Positions 53,238 through 61,515 of a DNA stretch of 64,000 nucleotides are shown in pieces. How positions within the stretch are numbered: the stretch's first letter is position 1; every line of letters starts with the position of its first letter. The notes beneath the pieces were generated by a model, which was given only the letters and a program-made list of their open reading frames with translations, was not told the origin of the DNA and ran no database searches. The translations under genes were made by a program, and so were the position numbers. The stretch comes from CBDBKL01 sp965206675 (GTDB lineage: Bacteria; Bdellovibrionota; Bdellovibrionia; Bdellovibrionales; JAKFYE01): positions 8,860 to 72,859 of the forward strand of contig CBDBKL010000002.1 of NCBI GenBank assembly GCA_965206675.1, in the 5' to 3' direction.

Positions 53238-54176
53238 CTAAAAACCTAACCTTGGAAGAGACATTTTGAAAAAATAAAGCCCTCCATGAAGTCGTTCATC
53301 ATAATTACTTCCTGTAAATGAATCACCAGACTTCACGAGAATATTATTTCTAAAACCCACTTTTACAATTCGTTCCACATCTCGAAAGGGAACTTCTGGA
53401 ATACACTGTGTAAGACTTGAGTTTGTACACCATATCCATTTTGATTTATCTGTTGTTTTAAAATACCTTGCACGTATACGAAAAGTTATAGATTTAACAA
53501 TATCCGCCCCTGATAAATAAGAGATTGTCTCATCAGGGTCACCTCCATCACATATACTGTGATCCAAATCTCCAATGGGGTCTTTAAAACATTCCACAGC
53601 CACAATTTCAAAAAGAGAGAGGCGGTCGTACCAAATCGTATCCATTCTGGGTGCTAATTTTGAAGTACCATTCCCTAGACCAGAACTAAAATACAAAACC
53701 CCACCATAAGGAGGGTGGTCAACCCTGACTCCTGAAATGATGGAAGGGTTTTTAAACCAAACAGCCGTTCCTACCAAATCACTGCTTGCATACCCTGCTT
53801 GAAAATCTCCATCTTCTCGATAAAAAACTGCAATTGTACTTAATTTATTATCATCAGTAATAAGAGAACTATTGAATGATTTATCTATTCTCCCTACAAT
53901 GGTGGGCTCTAAACCATTGCTACTTTTTATATCTGTCATCCATGTATCCATCATATTTTGGTTGGCAATAAATCGTACATTTATAGCTTGAGAAAAATAG
54001 GCCTGAGTATAATAACTGGCCCAAAGCAAACTTGTCTGAGCTTGGTTTTGCTGTAAAAGATTATAAAATTGACTAATTGTATAAGAAAACGTTGCTCCTA
54101 CACCTAGAAGGATAATGAGCGAAATCGGGATAGCCACCACTGTTTCTATTAAGGTAAACCCTAATCTTTTACCCAC
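53238..54176 (-). CDS. PilW-like prepilin
   Basis: 312 residues from a GTG overlapping the thioesterase stop by 8 bp. MGKRLGFTLIETVVAIPISL has a prepilin cleavage motif (G-FTLIE), with Glu at +5 and a hydrophobic helix. The soluble domain is rich in beta, with GNGTSKLAPRMDTIWYDRLSLFEIVAVECF. A longer frame to 54293 lies inside the thioesterase gene and is unlikely. It may be a minor pilin starting pilus or type II secretion pseudopilus assembly. Confidence 0.8.
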   Translation of the reverse strand: MGKRLGFTLIETVVAIPISLIILLGVGATFSYTISQFYNLLQQNQAQTSLLWASYYTQAYFSQAINVRFIANQNMMDTWMTDIKSSNGLEPTIVGRIDKSFNSSLITDDNKLSTIAVFYREDGDFQAGYASSDLVGTAVWFKNPSIISGVRVDHPPYGGVLYFSSGLGNGTSKLAPRMDTIWYDRLSLFEIVAVECFKDPIGDLDHSICDGGDPDETISYLSGADIVKSITFRIRARYFKTTDKSKWIWCTNSSLTQCIPEVPFRDVERIVKVGFRNNILVKSGDSFTGSNYDERLHGGLYFFKMSLPRLGF

Positions 54177-54642
54177 ACTTCCTGTGCGATAAACGTAACT
54201 TACGACGTTCTTTGGCCTCCTCATAACGCCTCTTTTCCTCATCCGTCTCCGGCAAAATAGGTGAAATCGTAATAGGTTTAAAATTTTGATCAATCGCTAC
54301 AAAAGTCAAATAAGCTGTTGCTGTATGAAACATTTCGCCCGTTCTGGGATTTTCCGCATCTACACGAACCCCTATCTCCATAGAAGTCTTTGCAACATAG
54401 TTTACACTTGCTTTTAAATTAATAACCCAGCCTATATAAACTGGAGCCACAAATTCTAGAGCATCTATACTGGCCGTCACAACCATTTCCCGAGCATGCC
54501 TCTGAGCTGATACGGCTGCTGCAATATCAACCCACGACATAACTGCCCCGCCAAATATACTGCCTATTGCATTCGTATGACTTGGCAGTACAATCTCGGT
54601 CATTACAACCTTTGATTTGGATACGGTTCTTGGACCTACCAT
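54169..54642 (-). CDS. Acyl-CoA thioesterase (YciA/ACOT hot-dog family)
   Basis: 157 residues from an ATG; a TTG 15 bp earlier is possible. VLPSHTNAIGSIFGGAVMSWVDIAAAVSAQRHA is the hot-dog helix with the catalytic Asp of the YciA/BACH type. VDAENPRTGEMFHTATAYLTFVAID follows, and the charged RRYEEAKERRKLR tail is usual. It hydrolyses acyl-CoA to free acid and CoA. Its position before a pilin gene is probably accidental. Confidence 0.9.
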   Translation of the reverse strand: MVGPRTVSKSKVVMTEIVLPSHTNAIGSIFGGAVMSWVDIAAAVSAQRHAREMVVTASIDALEFVAPVYIGWVINLKASVNYVAKTSMEIGVRVDAENPRTGEMFHTATAYLTFVAIDQNFKPITISPILPETDEEKRRYEEAKERRKLRLSHRKCG

Positions 54643-54669
54643 GAATATGACTTTCAAAAAACAAAAGAG

Positions 54670-54700
54670 AGTAGTAGTGACATACTATCTCACTACTACT
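54670..54700 (-). terminator. Hairpin terminator after the LuxR-type gene
   Basis: Perfect 11-bp stem AGTAGTAGTGA/TCACTACTACT with a 9-nt loop, 20 bp after the stop at 54721. On the minus strand it is followed by CTCTCTTTTGTTTTTTG. Confidence 0.7.
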
Positions 54701-54720
54701 ATCAAAGACAGTTTCTGAAA

Positions 54721-55098
54721 TTACTGACCAAATCCAGATGTATTGCCACCGCCAGTGTTGCCATTTCCTGATGGATCTTTTGTTAGATCCGTAGGCACCA
54801 CCGTCGTACTTCCTCGTGGAATTTGATCTGGAGCCGCCGCTGTCCCTGTTACTTGATTGGCAGGAACCTGCGCACTATCTTCTCTAAAAGAATGGTGAGG
54901 CATACACCAAACAATAAGCTGTGCGCGCGACTTCACACTCATCTTTTTATAGATGTTTGTGAGGTGAAATTTAACCGTCTTTTCTGTAACAAAAAGCTGA
55001 CTAGCAACTTCTTTGTTAGATAACCCTTTCGTCACGAGCTCAGCGACTTCCGCTTCTCGATTAGAAAGCCCTTTTTGTATAAGGACATCTCTGAGCAT
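54721..55098 (-). CDS. Minimal LuxR-type HTH protein with a disordered tail
   Basis: 125 residues. Residues 8-70 are a GerE/LuxR helix-turn-helix: LSNREAEVAELVTKGLSNKE with VTEKTVKFHLTNIYKKM. There is no receiver or ligand domain. The last 45 residues are Pro/Thr/Gly/Asn-rich (VPTDLTKDPSGNGNTGGGN). It may be a constitutive DNA-binding regulator or act through its tail. The ATG has a purine-rich GGGGGAGCAAGG upstream. Own terminator downstream. Confidence 0.85.
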   Translation of the reverse strand: MLRDVLIQKGLSNREAEVAELVTKGLSNKEVASQLFVTEKTVKFHLTNIYKKMSVKSRAQLIVWCMPHHSFREDSAQVPANQVTGTAAAPDQIPRGSTTVVPTDLTKDPSGNGNTGGGNTSGFGQ

Positions 55099-55324
55099 CC
55101 TTGCTCCCCCCTATTTTCTGTTTTACTACCACCTATCACAAAAGTCTGACAGTATTTGGTCTAATTCGCAACATGAAGATTTAAGTTTCTTTAATTTTTT
55201 AACCTTTTATTACGCCATAAGTCTAGATCTAGCCTAACCTTTAAAAAATACGAACCCTCTATATAGTGCCGCCATAAGATAGTGACTCTAGAAAAAGACA
55301 CTCTTTAAAACAAGCCCGTTTTCA

Positions 55325-57682
55325 TCACGAAGTTTGGATAGGCTCTAAGACTTCTTGTTTTTGCGAGGAAGATAAAGACGAAAAACTATTTTTTTCTTTC
55401 TCTTGAAGTATGTCCCTAGCCCTTAAAAGTACGTTTTCTGGCAAACCTGCCAATTGAGCCACCTCAATACCGTAAGACCGATTGGTGGGTCCATTTCTCA
55501 ACGTATATAAAAACCTTAATTCACCATTATCTTCTGAAATAGCCATGTGAGCAGATTTCAAATTCTTATGTTTCATTTGTGTAATGTCATGGTAATGTGT
55601 TGCAAACAAACTTGTACTCTTCACCTCTGTCAAAATGTACTCCAAAATAGCTTGGGCCAGGCTCATCCCATCAAATGTTGAAGTCCCTCTGCCAATTTCA
55701 TCCAGGAGAATAAGGGATCGTTCATCAGCAGATTTTAATATTTCTGCTGTCTCTGTCATTTCCACCATAAAAGTAGAAAGCCCTTCGTTTAAAGAGTCAC
55801 TGGCTCCAATACGAGTATAAATATTATTAAATAAAGTTAGCCTCGCAGATTCTGCCGGAATATAGCTCCCTATTTGGTTTAACAAAACACATAGAGCCAC
55901 TTGCCTCATCAGAGTACTTTTCCCCGCCATATTAGGGCCCGTGAGCAAAAGACTCTCCCCTAATGTCATTGAAAGTGTATTAGGGACAAATGTTTTTTCT
56001 AACCCTTGCTCGACAACAGGATGTCTGGAATTCTTAAGAAAAACTTCATCTGAGTCAACAATCTCAGGACAATTGTAATTTTCCTCTATCGCCAACCACG
56101 CAAGGCTAGAGACAATATCTAACTCGGCCCACATCCTCGCATATTTTAAAATACTGGGAGCTAAGGATAAAATATCTACACGCAAATCATTAAAAATTTC
56201 TAATTCCTTCTCCTGTCTTTTAACCTTTGCCGCTATGACTTCTCTTTCCACCTGACTCAATTCATCTGTCGTATAACGTTCAGCATTCACTAAGGTTTGT
56301 TTTCTTTTATAATGAGAAGGTACTTTTTGAGTGTGAACCTTAGTGACTTCAATATAGTATCCAAAAACATTGTTGTATTTTATCTTTAGAGAAGGAATTC
56401 CTGTTTCAGTCCTCTCCTTTGCTTCCATCTTGCGAATAAGAGACTGAGAATTCACTGAAAGTTCAATAAATCTATCCAATTCCGAAGAGACACCCTTTTG
56501 AATATAATTCCCTTTACTTAAAGAGACAGGGGCCTCTTCTACTATTGTATTTTTGATTTTGAAAATCAGTTCGTGAATACGTTTGTCTTCTATCGGGGTA
56601 TTAGCAACCTGTGAACATTGAACTCCTATCTCTAAAGATTGAGAAAGATTTAATAGATCTCTTGGGTGACAACCTGGATTTGATATTTTCCCAATTCGTC
56701 GTTCAATATCATACATACTTTTCAACAGGCTTCTCAACTCTGAAAGATGCCTAGAATGATTTAACCATTTTTTAATTTTATTTTGTCTTTCTAAAATGTC
56801 TTTTTTAGAACATAGAGGGAAAAGTAGCCAATGCTTTAAAAGCCTTGCTCCAGAAGCTGTTTGTGTGCGGTTCACAGCATGATAGAGGCTTCCCTTTTTC
56901 TTTTTTTGAAATGTTTCAAATATTTCTAAATGTTGAATTGTACTCTGCGGTAGTAACATTCGAGATACATAAATACGCTTTTCAAGATCTCCTAAAGTTT
57001 GAAGAAGTCGCTCGCCCTGCATAGTCAATGCATAATCCAATAACCGTCTTGCACTCTCTGAGCCATCAGTCTTTTCACTTAATATTTCATGCTCTGATAA
57101 TGTCAACTTAGGGGGAGCTTTTCCTTTGGTTAAAATATCATTTTTTTGTTTTCTTGTTACAACCATTTCAACAGGATCTAAGACTTGGATTAACTTTTTA
57201 CACTCTTGCATAGAGGAGTATGTAAAGTAAAAAAACTCTCCAGTAGTGGGTTCTAGAAAAGAAACTGTCTTTTCATCAAATGCCGATAAATAGTTATTTT
57301 TTTCTCCCTCTAATTCATCAGGGTCGTATACCATACCTGGAGAGAGAATCCGTGTGACGGCTCTTTTAACTATACCCTTAGATTCTTTCGGGTCTTCAAT
57401 CTGGTCGCAAATTGCAACTTTAAATCCTTTTTTTAAAAGTTTATTAATAGGAGTTCCTATACTGTGATGAGGAACCCCACACATGGGAGTGTTATTTCCC
57501 GATTTTTTATTTCTAGATGTCAGAGCAATTTCTAAAAGTGGGGCTGCTGTGACAGCATCATCATAAAACAGCTCAAAGAAGTCTCCCATTCGAAAAAATA
57601 GGATTTTATCCGAGTGGGCTCCTTTGATTTCCCAATACTGTTTCATTAGCGGTGTTTGTTTTTCATTGCCCATGGATGCCAC
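55325..57682 (-). CDS. mutS: DNA mismatch repair protein MutS
   Basis: 785 residues; a GTG start at 57682 or ATG 9 bp later. The mismatch-binding motif is MGDFFELF (family F-x-E), with the connector, lever and clamp domains in between. The ATPase has TGPNMAGKSTLMRQ and LILLDEIGRGTSTFDG, followed by FATHYHD. The C-terminal beta-tetramer tail is short (ends after about residue 785 versus 850 in E. coli). Single gene with repeats upstream in the same gap. Confidence 0.97.
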   Translation of the reverse strand: MASMGNEKQTPLMKQYWEIKGAHSDKILFFRMGDFFELFYDDAVTAAPLLEIALTSRNKKSGNNTPMCGVPHHSIGTPINKLLKKGFKVAICDQIEDPKESKGIVKRAVTRILSPGMVYDPDELEGEKNNYLSAFDEKTVSFLEPTTGEFFYFTYSSMQECKKLIQVLDPVEMVVTRKQKNDILTKGKAPPKLTLSEHEILSEKTDGSESARRLLDYALTMQGERLLQTLGDLEKRIYVSRMLLPQSTIQHLEIFETFQKKKKGSLYHAVNRTQTASGARLLKHWLLFPLCSKKDILERQNKIKKWLNHSRHLSELRSLLKSMYDIERRIGKISNPGCHPRDLLNLSQSLEIGVQCSQVANTPIEDKRIHELIFKIKNTIVEEAPVSLSKGNYIQKGVSSELDRFIELSVNSQSLIRKMEAKERTETGIPSLKIKYNNVFGYYIEVTKVHTQKVPSHYKRKQTLVNAERYTTDELSQVEREVIAAKVKRQEKELEIFNDLRVDILSLAPSILKYARMWAELDIVSSLAWLAIEENYNCPEIVDSDEVFLKNSRHPVVEQGLEKTFVPNTLSMTLGESLLLTGPNMAGKSTLMRQVALCVLLNQIGSYIPAESARLTLFNNIYTRIGASDSLNEGLSTFMVEMTETAEILKSADERSLILLDEIGRGTSTFDGMSLAQAILEYILTEVKSTSLFATHYHDITQMKHKNLKSAHMAISEDNGELRFLYTLRNGPTNRSYGIEVAQLAGLPENVLLRARDILQEKEKNSFSSLSSSQKQEVLEPIQTS

Positions 57683-57770
57683 ATAGTGAATCCATATATT
57701 GACCTGAAGTCAAGAATTGTTAACGAAAAACACCCCTTTTCAAAGAAACAAAAAAGCTCACTGTGTAAAA

Positions 57771-57906
57771 CTTGGGGGAGAGTTTTTTAAGACCGAAAAA
57801 AAGCTCAAACAGTTTTGAGGGCCGCAGACTCGTCTCTCCCTTTGGGAGATACGCCCTGCGCCTCAAAAAACTCGTTTTTTACAGACTTAAAAAACTCTCC
57901 CCCAAG
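57771..57906 (+). repeat. Repeat family B, hairpin copy B4
   Basis: Perfect outer arms: GGGGGAGAGTTTTTT pairs with AAAAAACTCTCCCCC, extended to 21 bp with CTTG/CAAG ends. The arm sequence shares little with B1-B3, yet the core (GGGCCGCAGACTCGTCTCTC, GGGAGATACGCCCTGCGCC) is conserved. Confidence 0.88.
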
Positions 57907-57941
57907 ATCTTCAAAGCAAATTCTCTGAAAAGCAATATGAA

Positions 57942-58067
57942 GGACTGTCGAAAAGGTATCAGATACGAGGCGTTCAAGTTCAAACCAAACGGAGGCGTAG
58001 TTTTTCCTACGTCGAAGTGAAGGTTTGAATGATTGCAACGAAGTAGATGGTACCTTTTCGACAGTCC
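57942..58067 (-). repeat. Repeat family A, copy A6
   Basis: 126-bp palindrome with perfectly paired arms GGACTGTCGAAAAGGTA. It starts 1 bp after the mpl stop codon, in the family orientation. Confidence 0.9.
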
Positions 58068-58068
58068 A

Positions 58069-59466
58069 CTATAGAGATTGGAGTAAATCTTCATACAGTC
58101 CGCCAAAACTCCCATTACTCATAATCAAAACACAATCTCCAGACTGTGCAGAGGCTTTCAATGCTGAAATAAGAGATTCGTTGTTGGGATATATTTCAGC
58201 CGAAATGGATTTTTCATGTAAAAGGGAACAAATCTTTTTTAAATCTAAAGCCTGATTTCCCAATGCTTTAGAATCATAAACGTCCACAAAATAAACTTTC
58301 TGAGCCTCAGAAAAAGCTTCAAAATATTCGTTTTGAAAAACGGAACGCCTTGAAGTCGCCGTTCTCGGTTCAAATAGGCTATGCACAACCTGAAACCTTT
58401 TTTGAACAGCCCGAATGGTTTCCTTTACTGCTGTGGGATGATGAGCAAAATCATCAATAACGGTTATTCCACCAGGAGAACCAATCACTTCCTGCCTTCT
58501 TTTAACCCCCGCAAAAGTCTGTATAGCTTCTTTTACCTTTGTTAAATTCCAATGTCTTTGGTGAGCCATAGCTATACAAGCTAATACATTTAAAATATTA
58601 TGATCCCCGTATAAAGAAGTTTGAAATGCACCTAATGATTCTTTTTTGAAAAAAACTTCAAATTCAGTACACTTCTGATTCTCTTTTAAAATTTTATACG
58701 TGTAATCGCCAAAGTCCTTGCCGTATGAAAAAAGACATCTGCATTTTGTTTTCTTCAGCCTATCATCCATCTTTTTAACACCGGCATTATATATTAATAA
58801 CCCTTCCGAAAATAAGCCTTCCATAAGAATATCAAAAGTCTTATAGACGGAGTTTAAATCTTTATAGATATCAATATGATCTAACTCTATGCTCGTTAAA
58901 ATAACATATTGTGGTTTGTAGTGCTTGAATTTTGGAACTTTATCAAAAAAGGCACTATCATACTCATCCCCTTCAATAATAAAAGTATCCTTTGTAGGAG
59001 ATCGAAAAGATCTCTTAAAGTTTTTAGGAACTCCTCCTATTATAAAACCTGGATTCTCACCACAAACTTCTGCTATCCATGCCAATAATGCTGTCGTGGT
59101 TGTCTTCCCATGTGTTCCCGCAACAACATAACTATCACGATCCGCAATCAATAAATCTTTCACAACTTCAGGAAAACTAGCATAAGGAATTCCACTTTCT
59201 AATAAAAACTGAGCCTCTTCATATCTTTTTCTAATGACATTTCCAACAATAACAAAGTCAGGTCGAGGACAAAGATTTTCTTTAACAAAACCCTTTTTAA
59301 CCTGAATACCCATCTCTTCAAGTGCTAAAGACATGGGCGGATATATTTTTGTATCACTACCCGTAATATGATATCCCATATCCTTTAGCAGACCTGCTAT
59401 GCTCCCCATAGCCGTCCCACATATACCCATTAAATGAATATGCGATCCTTTCTTTAAATTTTTCAC
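58069..59466 (-). CDS. mpl: UDP-N-acetylmuramate:L-Ala-gamma-D-Glu-meso-DAP ligase Mpl
   Basis: 465 residues from a GTG overlapping the preceding stop by 4 bp. HIHLMGICGTAMGSIAGLLKD, AGTHGKTTTTALLAW (P-loop), GDEYDSAFFDKVPKF and DDFAHHPTAVKETI are the Mur-ligase signatures in the Mpl arrangement rather than MurC. It rejoins salvaged tripeptide to UDP-MurNAc in murein recycling. Operon with the serine hydrolase and LD-carboxypeptidase upstream. Confidence 0.94.
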   Translation of the reverse strand: MKNLKKGSHIHLMGICGTAMGSIAGLLKDMGYHITGSDTKIYPPMSLALEEMGIQVKKGFVKENLCPRPDFVIVGNVIRKRYEEAQFLLESGIPYASFPEVVKDLLIADRDSYVVAGTHGKTTTTALLAWIAEVCGENPGFIIGGVPKNFKRSFRSPTKDTFIIEGDEYDSAFFDKVPKFKHYKPQYVILTSIELDHIDIYKDLNSVYKTFDILMEGLFSEGLLIYNAGVKKMDDRLKKTKCRCLFSYGKDFGDYTYKILKENQKCTEFEVFFKKESLGAFQTSLYGDHNILNVLACIAMAHQRHWNLTKVKEAIQTFAGVKRRQEVIGSPGGITVIDDFAHHPTAVKETIRAVQKRFQVVHSLFEPRTATSRRSVFQNEYFEAFSEAQKVYFVDVYDSKALGNQALDLKKICSLLHEKSISAEIYPNNESLISALKASAQSGDCVLIMSNGSFGGLYEDLLQSL

Positions 59467-60485
59467 TGAGAACCCACAGATTGATAGATCAAATCATGAA
59501 TTTGAGGGCGAACAAGTCGAAATTTTGTGTTTTCTCTTGTAGGGTGAACACGATGGCTCAATAAAGTGACCAGTAAATCGCAATCTGGATCATACCAAAT
59601 TGATGTTCCTACAAAACCTGTGTGACCAAACGACCTCTTAGAAAAAGAATGGCCACAGCTACTGAATCGACCCCAACCTCTAGATGGAAGCATAAATCCC
59701 AAAGCCCAATCTCCAACTCTAGGTTCAACAGCTCTTTTTACAAAACGCTTCATTACACTTTGTGTTTTTATCCGTTTCTTTAATTCCAGTCCCCAATAGC
59801 TCACGCTTTGAACAGATCCAAAAAGCCCTGCATGAGGAGCCACCCCTCCCATAGCCCATGCATTTTCATCATGGACTTCTCCCCTCAATATCCTTTTACG
59901 CCATTTACAGTTCTCAGTCGGCGCATACTGTGAACGGGAATACTTTAATTTGTTATGGTCATGAAAAAAGATCTCTTTAATGCCCCAATCTTTAGCAATC
60001 TCATTCCAAATCTCCAACAAAGGTTTCTCATACACCCGTTCTAGCAATTCCCCAAGAACCCACATATTTATGTCCGAATATACCGATTTATCTTCAGCAT
60101 CTTTATTCAATACACATGTTCTTAGAAGTCTTTGCAGCTCTTCTTTTTTTAATGACTCTTCTTTTTGATATATTTTTTTATAAAACGGTACCCACTGTGG
60201 ATAACCTGTTGTATGAGTTAAACAATTAATGACTTTTAGTTTATCAAATGCAAACCACGGTAAATACTTCTTAATAGGTTCTTCTATTTTTACTTTTTTA
60301 TTTTCCACAGCCTTCACAAGGGCAGGAACAGTGAAAATAATTTTTGTAAGAGATGCTAAGTCATAATACTGTGCTGTCTGCCCAACTTTTATATCTATAC
60401 ACTTTTTCCCCTTATGATAAGCCTGCAAAGACAAACCAGGGGTTGCGCCTTCAATAAGAGCTTCTAGCCGCTTTTTTAGATTCAT
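59463..60485 (-). CDS. Class C beta-lactamase-like serine hydrolase
   Basis: 340 residues without an obvious signal peptide. SxxK in LASLTKIIFTV, Y-x-N-like motif in SVYSDINMWVLGE, and HTG in FGHTGFVGTSIWYDP. Such proteins act as DD-peptidases, esterases or amidases. Being cytoplasmic by sequence and lying between ldcA-type and mpl genes with 1-4 bp overlaps, it probably acts on murein fragments. Not a classic exported AmpC. Confidence 0.85.
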   Translation of the reverse strand: MNLKKRLEALIEGATPGLSLQAYHKGKKCIDIKVGQTAQYYDLASLTKIIFTVPALVKAVENKKVKIEEPIKKYLPWFAFDKLKVINCLTHTTGYPQWVPFYKKIYQKEESLKKEELQRLLRTCVLNKDAEDKSVYSDINMWVLGELLERVYEKPLLEIWNEIAKDWGIKEIFFHDHNKLKYSRSQYAPTENCKWRKRILRGEVHDENAWAMGGVAPHAGLFGSVQSVSYWGLELKKRIKTQSVMKRFVKRAVEPRVGDWALGFMLPSRGWGRFSSCGHSFSKRSFGHTGFVGTSIWYDPDCDLLVTLLSHRVHPTRENTKFRLVRPQIHDLIYQSVGSQ

Positions 60486-61411
60486 TATCTACCACCTGTA
60501 GATACAGTGAGCCGTATTGTTTTTTCTATCTCTATTTGAGAAGGACTATTTAATACAAAAGATCTTTGCACTTTACCATGACCACAGGGTAACCCTTTAA
60601 AGACAGGAATTTTGATATTCTTAGAAAATTCTTCCAAATACTTTACACCTAAAAAGCGACCATCTTTCTCCTTTCCACCAATAAAATCACCAAAAACAAC
60701 TGCCAAAGCTCCCTTAAAAATACCGGCTTGTAACATCTGTGTTAATATCCGATCTATTCTATAACCCCTCTCCCCTAAGTCTTCGAAGAACAAAATACGT
60801 CCCTTACCTTTTAGCTGTTGTTTAGTTCCCAATGAGGATTGCAATACAGTAAGATTTCCTCCTCTTATCTTCCCCCTTATAACTCCTCTTTTTTTAGCAA
60901 TAGGGTTCATAGCTCTCAGACCGTAAAATTTCGTAGACTGTGCTTTACCAAAAAGTATATCCTGCATTTCCTTTCTGACCATTTGAGAAGACTGTTTTGT
61001 ACCTATATAATCCAAAAGAGGTCCGTGTAAACTCTGCCAATTCCAATTTTGATCTAAAAATAATTGCAAAGATGTTATGTCACTATAACCAATAAGAATC
61101 TTTGAGTGAGAAGGCCTCTTCAATTTTTCCAAATGAGGCAAAAGCCTTAACGAACCATATCCCCCTCTTACACACCAAATCGCCTTTGAATCTTTAGCTA
61201 AAATAGCTTTTTTTAAATCTTTAAAACGATAAGTGTCCGATTGTGAGAGATAAGAAAGAGTTTGTTTTTGAAAAATCGACTTTGATACACGTGGCTTAAG
61301 CCCCCATTTTGAAAGAAGGTTTAATCCCTTGTTCATATCCTTTAAATCACAAGATGAACCTGGTGCTATAACATCAATAATTTCACCAGGCTTTAAAGTT
61401 CTCCAGCTCAT
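60485..61411 (-). CDS. ldcA: LD-carboxypeptidase (peptidase S66)
   Basis: 308 residues. VIAPGSSCDLKDMNKGLNLL at the start, CVRGGYGSLRLLPHL, the nucleophilic Ser in ILIGYSDITSLQ and the Glu/His pair in FFEDLGERGYRIDR and PCGHGK fit S66. The enzyme removes the terminal D-Ala from L,D-linked tetrapeptide in the cytoplasm, giving tripeptide for Mpl. It overlaps the next gene by 1 bp (TAATG). Confidence 0.9.
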   Translation of the reverse strand: MSWRTLKPGEIIDVIAPGSSCDLKDMNKGLNLLSKWGLKPRVSKSIFQKQTLSYLSQSDTYRFKDLKKAILAKDSKAIWCVRGGYGSLRLLPHLEKLKRPSHSKILIGYSDITSLQLFLDQNWNWQSLHGPLLDYIGTKQSSQMVRKEMQDILFGKAQSTKFYGLRAMNPIAKKRGVIRGKIRGGNLTVLQSSLGTKQQLKGKGRILFFEDLGERGYRIDRILTQMLQAGIFKGALAVVFGDFIGGKEKDGRFLGVKYLEEFSKNIKIPVFKGLPCGHGKVQRSFVLNSPSQIEIEKTIRLTVSTGGR

Positions 61412-61452
61412 AACACCATCTTCTTTCTTTGAAAACTTTGAGAAAAATCCTG

Positions 61453-61471
61453 AGAGAGAACTTTTCTCTCT
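61453..61471 (-). terminator. Terminator-like hairpin after purB
   Basis: 8-bp stem AGAGAGAA/TTCTCTCT with a 3-nt loop, 45 bp after the purB stop; followed in minus-strand sense by CAGGATTTTTC. The surrounding bases resemble family B arms, so it may be a collapsed copy. Confidence 0.45.
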
Positions 61472-61515
61472 TTCTACATTTTTGAAACTCTTTCATGAAT
61501 ATGCAAAGCATACCT

